Assembly: GCA_964036195.1 (NCBI GenBank)
Contig: OZ038451.1
Location: 18,376,747-18,440,746, forward strand
Source: Sphaerolaimus hirsutus
Taxonomy: Eukaryota > Nematoda > Chromadorea > Monhysterida > Sphaerolaimidae
Direction of reading: 5' to 3'
DNA length: 64,000 nucleotides
In this document: in pieces, positions 27,101 to 39,100 of the stretch
How the letters are laid out: each line of letters begins with the position of its first letter
Numbering within the stretch: position 1 is the first letter of the stretch
The notes under the pieces: generated by a model
Databases searched by the model: none
Told to the model about the DNA's origin: nothing
Seen by the model: only the letters and a program-made list of their open reading frames with translations
Made by a program: the position numbers and the translations under genes

Positions 27101-30100
27101 GTGATTTTCTAGACCTAAGTATCAGCCTTAGACCGTTCATCCATTTTGAAGTTTACAACAAAGTAGATGCGTTTCCGATGAAGGTAATTCGCTTTACTTA
27201 TTTTGGAGGTAACCAATCCTCCAGATTGGGTTACAGTACCCTGTACAGTCAATTAGTCCGCATAGTTCGCTTATCAGCTAATTACAACTGTTTTTACATG
27301 CGTAAAATTCAGCTACTGAGACTTTTTCTAGATCAAGGATATGATAAATTGACACTACTAGAAACTTGTCTTAAATTTATGGTGAACTATGAGAACCTAT
27401 TGGCTGCACTGGGAGGACCTGATAGTGATGTTCAAATAGTTAGCATAAAAAATGAATTATGGCGCTGATCTATAAAAACTTTTAAATGACCATCTGGGTG
27501 GTTTTCTTACTCATTTTCTCCGGAAAATGGGTACGAAAGTTACCTTGGCGCCCCGCCAACTAATACTCGAAAATTTGAAAAAGTTGGCAAAAAGAAAATT
27601 CATTTTTCGATTTTATCACGTCTTACTAAATAATGTTGTTGCTATGTAAATATCTATAATACAGATTTTTAACGGTCACACACCATGCCGGGCGCGAACA
27701 GCAACGAGGCCAACAAGCGCACGAACAAGCGCAAGAACGGCGAGCGCGGCAACAACGCGGCCAACAAGAAAAGCAGAATCGACCAGCGTATCAACAGAGA
27801 ATTCGTTGACTTGCTGTATGACGAGCTGGACAAGCGTAAGGCGCGGCAAAATTTCAACGATCGACATGTGGTTAGCTAGCATTTTTCTAGTGTCGCTGGA
27901 CTATTTTGAGTGTCCCCTGGTGTCAGCTTTTTGACACAACTCGATGAGAGAATAGTGGTTTCAACAATATATTGACCTGTTGAGTAATGACACAAAAAAC
28001 CCCTTTCTACAGTTTGGAACCCTTTTACTCGACCCTGACTGCCTGCCAGTTGTAGTACTACCCGCCTCCATAGCCTGGTACACGCAACTGGCACAGTAAC
28101 TGACCTGCACCCCGCCAATGCTGCGACCTAGCATTTGGTATAGTTTGAGTCTGATATGAGTTTTCAGGTGGTCGTTCAGGGTGGGGCGGGGGGTTGTGAA
28201 TAGTATCGAGTTGACATTTACCAAGTGGAAATATGGTTTTTTTAAAAATATTATTAAATAAGACTTTTTCAGAATATTTTATTACATTAATATGCAGTAT
28301 AATCTGTGATATTTATTTGGTAAGATAAATAAGTGTTTATCATAACAACCTTCTCTAAAGGGCGTATCTCTTAAGTCCCATGGTGGAATTTTGTTTTTGT
28401 GTCCCAATGTTTTTGAAACGTTTTGTTATGATATGCAAATGGACTGTGAATTGTGATGGATATGTGAATTCATCCGGATTCGTGTGAATTTCATCCGAAT
28501 GTCGTAAAAATGCCACATTTTTCCGAAATAAAAATGTTCGAACCGCCCTTGGAGTTCTGCCTTGGCGGAACTCAAAAACGTTCGAACCGCCCTTGAAAAT
28601 TTTGAGTGTGCGGTGCGCCAATATGCATGAGCACCATGTGAAAAGACCATAACAAGTTCCAAATGTCCCAACAAACAATCAAGCTACAAGAAGAATTCTG
28701 ACTACTCAAAACAATTTATGGGAAATTGGGAAACCCTCACCAACTTGGTGGCCATCACGGACATACTTTAGAGCTTTCTCAAACGTCACTTCGTCCATGT
28801 TGGCTATCTGCTGGCCAGAGCCGCCCTTCACACCGATAAAACTGCCAAATAATAGTAATATTAAAAGACAAAAAAGTGCAAAAAGAAACTTGGCCCCGGC
28901 AGGGGTCGAACCTGCGACCTTGGGCTTATTAGACCCACGCTCTAACCGACTGAGCTACGAGGCCGGTGAGGAAACGCGCACACATTTGCGGCTACATTCA
29001 TCAGTACAGAATTGTAGTGAAACAGACGACAGTGAACCAACCTTCGAAATGAAATTTGTGAGAGAATTTGTGAAATGAAATTTGTAAGTTCAAATTTTTC
29101 TTTCGAAAATTATTCCCATACGAAATCCTATATTAGAACCAAACTATATTTAGAAAATTTTAGAAAAATTTGGTTTGTTACAAAGTCAAAAAATTCTAAC
29201 AGATTACCAATTGGCAGGGAGGGAAAAATTTACCGTAGTGTATCGCAATTACCGGTAATTGTTACAGTGAAAAATAAAAATCCAGAAAGAGATTACCGCC
29301 AATTTCATACCAGTACCAATAAAAAATCACCGGTAACAAATCGGTCAACTTTACCGCGCGTATAGTGTTTCGAATGGGGGGGGGGGTGGGCGGAGTCACA
29401 GAACGTCTACGGCACTCACGTCTGCGTAAGCGGCACGGGTCTGAAACGACCGTCGAAGAAGAACAGGCCCGAGTGCGGGCTGACGCGCAGAAAGTCGGCA
29501 ACGTTGAAGTAGTTGGGCAGCGTGGCAGACAGACCCACGATGCGGATGTACGACTGCTTCATTTCCGACTGCAATATGGTTTAGAAAATGTGACTGTGGA
29601 TAGTGCCAGATGGACATCCAAAAGTGCCCAGATTGCAATTTCTTCTATCATCTTGAGAAAAACTATAAATACCTAATTAAAAATGAAACCTAACTTAAGA
29701 AAATCGTCAATTACAAAAACACAAAATGTGCGGAAAAATTTGCTATCTATTTGTTACCATTATAATTCAGCCACTTTTGGAAAAACAACCTAGCATGTAA
29801 ATACATGGACCAAATTAAGGGGACGGCCCAGTTCCAACTTGTGACAAACAAAAATACAAAACAAAAAATATGTTAACAAATACTAACATTAAAACAACGA
29901 AAAGAACTTAGGTATTTAAATACATCACAATTCACAATATGCATGTATGAATTCATGTCTGTTGGAATTATTTTTGTGAAGATCAACAATCATTCACCCA
30001 ACCGTAACAAAACCCAAACCCCCCTACCTGTCTAAGCGTGCGGGCGACCAGCACCTCAATCACCGCGCCCCGATCGTCGTGCAGCAGGTGCACCTCGTCG

Positions 30101-33100
30101 ATGATCAGCAGCCGCACCAGGTGCGCCAGGGCCACGTCCCCGGTGGCCTTGCGCGTGACCACGTCCCACTTCTCGGGCGTGACGATCAGCATCTGCGTGT
30201 CCTGGATCTCCCGTCGAGTCAGCTGCATGTCGCCCGTCAGCTCGCGCACGGCCACGCCCAGGGGCGCCAGGCGCCGGCCGAAATTGGCGGCCATTTCGGC
30301 GGCGAGTGCTTTCATCGGTGCTAGGTAGACGATCTGTAGGTAGAAACGGTGATTGGGGGTCTCGAGAGGGGGGGGGGTACCCACAAAGCCGCCCAGCTAT
30401 TTGTCTATCCTGATTACCGAAGGTAAATATTTTTGCCTACTATCAGCCTGTAACCCCATGCACCCCCCAAATTTGCCCAACATTTAGCTAATTATCTGGA
30501 GCGGTCTTTGGGACATTTTACCCCAATTTTCGCTCAAAATCACTAATTTTCATAGCTTTTTCTAGATTTTCACTTTCAAAATCACTAGTTTATGTGTTTC
30601 ATTGCCAATTTCCAGCTATTTTTGTACTATATGTACCTATATACCTAGTTTTAGCTGTTCAACAACGTTTAGCGATTTTCCACCGTTTTTTTTCCTTCTA
30701 AACTTTGAAAAAGCATATCTATTCAACCCCTGAGAATCCCCGAAAATTTTCAATTCTTCACTCAGATAGGATTTGGTAGATTTCGCTGCAACATACGCAG
30801 CCGGTAAACTATAGCCAATGGCTATACTGATGGAATGGCGCCATTTGAGAGCGCCAAAGTACGCAGCATCCAGCAACATGGTGCTTTTTCACTATTTACT
30901 TTTGTTACTTGTGCACCGGGTGAACTTGTGCACCGGCCCGGCACAGGGCCTAGCCAACCTCACCTTAATATCGTGTTTCTGAATGACCCCGTCGACGCTG
31001 TACTCCCTGAGCGCCTGCAGCACGGCCAACATGGCGATGTTGGTCTTGCCGGCGCCGGTGGGCGCGCAGATCAGCAGGTTCTCCTTGCTCTTGTACGCCG
31101 CGTCGAATACGATCGACTGGATTCGATTGAGGCTTTTGATGCCGCTGAACGCTTTCCGGCCCATCTGCGTTGAAGGAAGTCGATAATGTCGATTTATTAT
31201 TTGAAAAGGTGGCGCATTTGGCGTGGTTACGGAATACAATTGGGATGCTATTTTGTGGGAAGGATGAGTAGAGTGAACGAATGTAGAGTCACAACGAAAG
31301 TCACAACAATATGGATATTCCACCGGGGGGTTCCTCAATAGTTTCTTCAAATAAGCAATTTTTTAAATGTGTCAATTAGAAGTGGTCCTTGAAACATCAA
31401 CCCTGTCGATCAAAAAGCTCTTATCATTATTCTGCTCACAACAACAAAACATCGAATTCAACCCAACCTGGTCGAGCTCGGATATGAGAATGGGGTCGCG
31501 CACGTGCGGCGGGTTGGCCGTCTGCGCGGGGATGCAGATCTCCTCGTACATGCGCCGGTCCGTGCGCACGGTGCTCTCGGGCAGCATCAACTTGGACGCG
31601 CCCAGCGTGAACGCGTGCACCTGTGTGGGGGTGTTATTTTGAGCTGAGGGGGTCCTAGGATTTGGTTCTAAAATAGTGAATCGGGTATAAAAAATTTGGG
31701 GGGTTCCTCTGGTATGGACTTAAGATCATGTTGCCGTGTGTAACAAGGAGATGGGTAAGTAAAAAGCGAAAAAAATTTGGCGAAATGATTTGCACTGAAA
31801 ATCAAGTTCATGTGGAACTCACAGAAATTAAACTGTAAATATACGGTGCAGAGACAGCTAATTGAATGATGGGTTCAGTCGAACAGTGATAGATACCTGA
31901 TCACCCCCCCCCCTCACCCCCAATGCAAACCACAAACCTGCGCCTCGGAAGAGTACGGGCTGAGCGGGTCGAAGATATACGGGTACTTGTGCATGTGTTT
32001 CCTGGCCTCTGTCCACGCGTCGGTCACCTCAGCGGCCATGTCGCTCGTGGCACCCGGCTGCTGCAGCTCCCTGCGTGAGCGGCATGAGGGGGTCGATTTT
32101 GCAGGTGGACAAATTACAAGTGACAACTGAGTTGACAGATGACAAGAATTTCGTCTAGGAAATTACTCTTCACACACATGGTGATTTGTCAGTTGACATC
32201 CCACCAGAAACTTTACTCACAGCCTGCCTACGGGGTTACTTTCGCAATTGGCCTCATTTTTCAAAGACAAAGATGCATGTACAAAACACGCCTACAACGG
32301 CGCGGCGGCACAAACTCACATTTGCCTCTCATCCTCCACATCAGTAAACAGAGCGTCACCCTTGCCGCCGGCCGCGTGCCGCCTGGCCAGCTTCCTTTCC
32401 TCGCGGCGTATAGCCTTGGCGATGGCCACCTCGTGCTCCGACTGCACGCTGAACTGCGAGTTGGGCGCGGCGGCGGCCATAGCGGCCGGGTCGCGCAGCA
32501 TCACCGCGCCCTGCGATCGGATAAATTGACACTTTCGCGATCCCGGAGCTGAAAAAACAATCCCGATCCAGAAAAGTCTATCAGTTTGAAAGTGGAAGTT
32601 TGATTTTGGAAGTGTGAAGTTATATAATTCTGCCAAGATTCTGCAAGTTTGTTTAACACAGAAACACGGAAACTCAACAATTTTGAAAAACACGGAAACT
32701 CAAATGAGTTCTTTTTCGGAGAACACGGAAACACGGAAACACAGAAAATATGGAAATGTTTTTTGAGTTTTTTATACAAGCAATTGAAGGCACAAGTTTG
32801 GACTGAACAATGTGTGTATGTGCATACATAATGTATGCATGTATGTATAGTGTGTAAATATGTGCATAGTATCCAAGTTTAACGATGAAATAAGTATCCA
32901 AAAAAATAACAGTGTCCACAGCTCCTGGTGGTTTCGACAATATTATGGACTGTGATCAAAGTGTTGAGGAGTGTCCATCGGGGTCTGCTAGTTCACACAA
33001 TTGAGCTGAAGGCTCCTCACCTCCCAAGCTGTCAAAGGTATTGGTCACCCATTTGGAACTACCTCCAGTGAACTAACGAAAATTTTCCAATCCATAACAA

Positions 33101-36100
33101 AACGTATGCAAAACCAATATTTGATAAGAAAACCACTGTTTCAACAGTAAAATGCTGTAAAATGCAACTTTTTGTAAAACAATTCGAGTTTTTACCAACA
33201 AAAACTTGAGTTTTTACTAAAAAAACTCGAGTTTTTACCAAAAAACTCGTTTTTTTTCTTCAAAAAACACAAATAAAACACAGAAGTCGAGTTTTTTGTG
33301 AAAAAAACCCTCAAAACACAGATATCCATTTTTGAAAAACTCAAAATACAGAAAGTGTTTTTATTTTGAGAACTCACCCATCGTTGTCCGTGACCGCAAT
33401 GCATAGTTATTAAAAGAGCCGAACTTTTACATTTGACACTTGCACATTACAGAACGATGGACTGCCACCACAAACACACTAAATCGGTCAACACAATGCC
33501 ACAATTCCAACACAAAAATCCACCTACCCAAAAACACCATCTCTGAACTCAAACCCCACACCTGATGCGGTACATTTGAAGCGCGGTTGGCAGCGGCAGC
33601 GGCGGGCGGCTGCGCGGCAGATCGGCGCGACCGCCACTCGGACACGAGCTCGTTGCGCTGGTTCAGGATCTCGGCGAGCAGGTCGAACTTGTCCACGCCG
33701 AGCAAGTCGATCAGCTGCGTGGCGGATAAGGGTTGGTGGGGGGGTTATGAATAGTAAGATTAGGGATCGAGTGTGAAATAAAGAAATTTAGAATGTCTAG
33801 ACATTTTTTGGGGGAAAAGCAAAAAATCGCTTTTATTAATAAAAAAAACGTTTTTTTATTTTTCATGTGAGGCCGTTGAAAAAAGCGCTTTTTCCACCAC
33901 TATAAGAGATGAATGTTTTTGTGAGAATACACTAGCTACGGAGCAGTGGGAAAACCCCGAAGCTATTTCTGCTGACCATAAAAACACAAAAGTTGTCATA
34001 AGATGCTATAAAAACGGTTGTTATCTTTCAAAAAAAAATCTGATTTTTTCCATAGTCACACCCCACCCAGTCACCTCCATCTGCAGCTGGTCAGTGGTTC
34101 GGGAGGAAGCGAGGGCTGCGAACAACTGGCTGCACAGGGCGTCCACCTCCTCGTAGCACTTGCCCAGCTCCTCCACCACGCCTGCGCGCGAACAACGTGC
34201 CGTTTGGACATAAATTTGCAACGGGCACGAATTTACAGCGTGAAAATGAATTTGCAAATGAAAAGGGCATTTAAAAAACAACGATTTGTGCCCATGGTAT
34301 TGAGATTCAGGAGTCGCCAGGATTTGGATCCTTGCGAGTGTTCGGGTAGATCAGGGCCGTATCCAGAGGGGGGGCGGGGGGGGCTGCAGCCCGGGGGTGC
34401 ACTGATACGCACACGTGCCCGATACGCACATATGCCCGTTTTTTTCACTTGACACTTTTTCAAGTGATTTTCAGATATGAGTAAAGTGAAAAAAAGTTGC
34501 GCAATGACATTAGTAAACTTTTTTCACTTCACTCATATCTGAAAATCACTTGAAAATGTGTCAAATGAAAAACAGTGAAAAATGGCTATTTTTCACTGTT
34601 TTTTTTAACTTGACACATTTTCAAGTGATTTTCAGATATGAGTGAAGTGAAAAAAGTTCACTAATGTCATTGCGCAACTTTTTTTCACTTTACTCATATC
34701 TGAAAATCACTTGAAAAAGTGTTAAGTGAAAAAAACGGGCATATGTGCGTATCGGGCACGTGTGCGTATCAGGCCTGCCCCCTGCAGCCCCCCCCCCTTC
34801 CCGGGGCGAGACCCGAAAGTGACCGGAAAATGTGACTTTTTGAACTTCAGCGTAAAAAATTTTGCGCGCGAGCGCGCATTCTTCACCAGACATAAGGTAT
34901 TATCACCAGATTTGCTCCATGTGGCCGCAAATCGTTATAACTACACTCAATTTTGTACTTTTTTCTGTTTTGTATGTATATTTACATACATATACAGCGT
35001 TCCATGGCGCTGGCGCCAACGTCAATGGCGCCATTGCGTGGCGCCTACTAATGGCGCCAGCGCCATGGCGCCATTCCGCCACTATGTAGCTAAAATTTTA
35101 GGGGGGGCCCCCCCCCTCGCCGAGCTCCGTAAACAAGCAGCCCCCCCCCCGCTCAAAAATCCTGGATACGTCCCTGGGGTAGATAGTAATTCGGCAAATA
35201 GACATATTTATTTATCTACAGAAAAGGTACAAAATGTTGTTGCCTTCGCCGGGACTCGAACCCGGGACCTTTCACTAAGCGTGTGAATGCTCTGACCGAC
35301 TGAGCTACGAGGAGGCCACATTTTGTACCTTTTCTGGTGCCGCGACCGTGGACTGTGGTTCAAGCTACACTACACCTTGCTGGTATGCGACGTCAGCACC
35401 GTGAGGGCTATCTATATTTTCAGTTGAAAATAGTCGAAAATCCGCCATAAAGTATCAGAATTAGGTATTTTAGGGATAATAAAGCACAAGAAAACAGACC
35501 AACGAATGTGAGTTTCCACCGTTTGCCCGTTTGGCGACTGGCGTGTCTGTGGTCGTCGGCGCCCGCCGATGCCGACGCGGCCATCAATCTGTATCAAATA
35601 GTACATGTAAATACTTCGCGCCGCGCCATAAATGTCAGTGATCAGCTGGAATCATTTCAGGCATTCCTGAGTCTAATTTATAAAATAAGGATTCCAAAAA
35701 AACAAATCGCAAATGTTTTTAAGTGGTTTCGGATGTTTATTTATTATTTGTTTCACACTCGTATTTGTACCCGTTTATTAAGAGCTGAAGCTAGGTAGGC
35801 CATGGGATTTTACGCGAATGCCACATTTTTAAAACTAGCTGCTGCATCGTAACGGGTAATTTTTCCTCTTATGTGAACAAATCACATTATATCAGAAATA
35901 CCTCAATAAATAAAAAGCGCTTTCAAATAAATATCTATAAATAAAAACGTTTTCGTATTTACGTTATATTTGTGCCCCCTTTGTATCCCCTTAATGTTTG
36001 TATCCCCCCAATCCCCACCACCCTACAAAACCGCATCCACATACCAAACACAGAACCTCAAACACGCCTGAAATTATCATCTCGCTGATCTGCCGTGGGC

Positions 36101-39100
36101 GCAGTCGCACTGCTGCTCTGCGCGACCGGCGGCACGGCTGGAGCGGCCGGCGCGGCATGGTGGCGTTGCTGCCGCGCCGCCAGCTCGTTCAGCAAGTGCA
36201 CCGGCGTGGCGCGGCTGTCCAACGCTCGGAAGTCCAGTCTGCGACGGTGAAATTGAATGTGTGTTAAAAATGAAACTTGAAACTAAACTAAGCATTAAAA
36301 TGGGTGACAATTAACTTCAACAAAACTAATACAGCATACTAATATCTTTTTAAATTGCATACCTAGATCCAATGACATGCATCTAATTACAGCTACAAAA
36401 TACTAGTTTCAAACAGGACACAATTTTCAAACAGGACTCCATCCAAACTACCGTATTTCCTCGAAATACCCTCAGGGGGTTGATTATTTCGTCAGAAAAT
36501 TTGGAGGAGGGTCATTCAAGGAAATACGGTAGCACACGCCACTCACACTTGACTCTGCGTGGGCAATTCAATCTTCAACAAATCCCCAAACATTCTCTCG
36601 TTCAACTGCACGCCGCACTGGCTGCCCGGCTGCGCGTCGGCTGTGCGCTTTTGTCGCCTCGCCGCGGCGGCGTCCGCTTTGGGCTTGGGCCAGGGGACAA
36701 TCCCAGACCATGTAAAAGCCCTGTAAAACCCATGTCATGCAAAGTGTCAAAAGTCGTGTAAAATGCCCTGCAAAATAGCAAACGTACGTTTGCCATTTTG
36801 CAGGGCATTTTACACGACTTTTTACACTTTACATGACATTTGACATTTTACAGGACTTTTTACAAGGTCTGGGACTGGCACCTGAGCGACACGTCGCCGA
36901 GCATGGACGGCGTGGCGGAGAGCGCCTCCTTGAAGTACAGGGTGCCGGCAGTGTAGCGCACCTGGCACACGGCTTGCATGGCGCGTCGGTGAAGGGCAGA
37001 TGAACCGGTCACTGCGGGAATGATGGGGTTTTCAGTTTAGAATGAGTCGAGTTTAGGTGAACGGAGAATGGAAGGAGTGGAGTTTATGATGGAAGAATTT
37101 ACACTCCTTTAGTTTTAATGGGAAAGGTGAAATGTAGTTGTGAAAATGTGGCTGCTTTAATAAAGATAAACGCAAAAACGGAGAAACTTTTATATTTCTC
37201 TTTTTTTTTTTCTCACACTTTATTTCTCACTTTTATATTTCTCATTTTATTACTATGTTTTAAAATGATTTTTTTCTCAGAAGAACAATTTTTAATAGTT
37301 GAAAACACATGGAAACATATGGAACGACCCGGCAGGTGATTTTGTCACGAGAAACGAGAATGTTGGTTTTTGATTTTTTAATCATATTTGATGACACTAG
37401 ATTTTTAAAACAGGATTAAATGGGGACTTTCATTCCAAAAGTTAACATATCCAGATTTTTCGATTTTTCAAAATCGCATTTTAAAGTTTGGCGCTGGCCC
37501 GGCAGCGCCATGTTTGGGCGACAAAGCTTGCCCTGCACTTTTCAGATATCTCGGACATTTGTCTACAATTTTTGTGTCCCTAAATTTTGTCGGCTGGTAA
37601 ATTTTTTTTGGAGTTATGTCATATTTTGTAAACCACCCAAAATAAGGAGTAAATTTGAAAATTTGAACCTGAAATGTAAATAACTTCCTAACGGTGCATC
37701 GCAGGGCAAAACCAATTACACCACCGAGAAGCACTTTTCCAGAAGTACACAAACCTAAATTTTCAGATCTATATTCATACCCGTACTCGATTTATAGACC
37801 AAAATAAATTTGGAAATTCACGTATGCACATTTGGAAATGAAACTTCATTTTGTATGGGAAATCCGGCCGGCTCTTCGCGAGCGATCCGGAGCACGCGTG
37901 CACTTTTGGAAATGAAACTATTTTTTGGATATGTGCACTTATGAAATGAAACTCTGGTGGCCCGCCATAAATATGTGCACTTACGAATAGGGTTCAAACG
38001 GGACCAGTTTTTCGGACCGGGACCGGGACCGGGACCAGAAATTTTCTAATGTCGGGACCGGGACCGGGACCGGGACTGGGGGGTCGGGACCGGGTCCGGG
38101 ACCGGGACTGGCTTTTTTCAATTGTCGGGACCGGGACCGGGACCGGGACTGGGGGGTCGGTCCCGGGACTGGGATTTGCCGGACCATGTACCGGGACCAC
38201 AGTCTCGTTTGAACCTATTTGTACATAATATCCGGCCAATGTTGTTCCACACACCTCCACTGTGTGAAGAACCACGCTCAATATGTATTAGCCCTTTCTT
38301 GGAACATTATTCAAGTAATGCCCCCCCCCCTCAATTTTGGCCCTATAGTTAAGAAATAGAGCCATTTGTAGGCGCCAACGCCATGGCAGTATTGGCGCTG
38401 GCATTGGCGCCAATGTCTACTATCTAGGTATCTTTATATACCTATAAATATTTCATACTAGAATCGTGTTGGGGACCTTTCTAACGCTGTTTTATTACAG
38501 AAAAATACATGTAATCATTGGGTGGGTTATTGCGCGCTCGCGCACAAATTTTTTTAGATGTGCCTCCATAATCTTTAGAAAAGTGGCATTTCTGGCAAAT
38601 TTTTTGAAAAGGTCATTAAAAATACATTTTTCTTCATCCCTTGTCGGGACCACTACAAAATGCCCGGACCGGGACCGGGACCGGGACTGGGTGGTCCGGA
38701 CCGGGACCGGGACCGGGACTGGCTTTTTTGAATTGTTGGGACCGGGACCGGGACCGGGACTGGGGTGTCGGGACCGGGACCGGGACCGGGACCGCCCCAG
38801 TCCCGACTTTTTGCCGAACCATGTACCGGGACCGCGGTCCCGTTTGAACCCTACTTACGAAATGAAAGTCCTGTTTTTCATAGGGGATCTGAGATGGATA
38901 TGTGCACTTTCCATATGAAAATTGTGATTTTTCTGAAAAACGGTACCACTGTATCTCGGGAACGAAATGGACTATAACACTGATTTTTTTACCAAAATGG
39001 GCAGAATGATACGTGGATGTCGAATCCACAGCTAACTCGATTTTTCTGGATTTGGCGCTTGTGAACTTTTGGAACGGAAGTCCCCAAATCAGTTTAAAGA

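Larger units (their letters stand above)
19363..31164 (-). other. ASCC3: ASCC3 helicase cassette 1 and first Sec63-like domain
   Basis: RecA1: Walker A APTGAGKT (exon 31164-30964), TGDMQLTR and DEVH box [13 protein letters not shown] (30333-30028), motif [11 protein letters not shown] (29568-29420). RecA2: [11 protein letters not shown] (25975-25811), HHAGMLR and [15 protein letters not shown] (25144-24917), motif [12 protein letters not shown] (24517-24413). Winged helix: [11 protein letters not shown] (23828-23663). Sec63-like: [18 protein letters not shown] (21270-21094) through [19 protein letters not shown] (19584-19363). All ATP-binding and hydrolysis motifs are present, so this cassette looks catalytically competent. 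Exon 23047-22865 carries a Gly/Ser/Ala-rich insertion of about 30 residues ([17 protein letters not shown]) that is unlike the usual family sequence. Confidence 0.92.

Noticed and set aside
27961-28224. ASCC3 exon in the 2.8 kb intron
   Set aside because: Exons 28841-28745 and 25975-25811 join directly ([12 protein letters not shown]), leaving no room for another exon.
26340-28622. LTR retrotransposon
   Set aside because: The direct repeats are only about 100 bp, with no TG..CA ends, priming site, integrase or gag seen.
34726-35286. 186-codon plus-strand ORF
   Set aside because: It spans a hAT end, poly-C tracts and the tRNA-like sequence, with no domain; it is open by chance.
35505-35600. 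Extra ASCC3 exon between 36066 and 34181
   Set aside because: It is GC-rich and follows a TACAG, but exons 36238-36066 and 34181-34075 join in phase without it, and neither frame resembles ASCC3.
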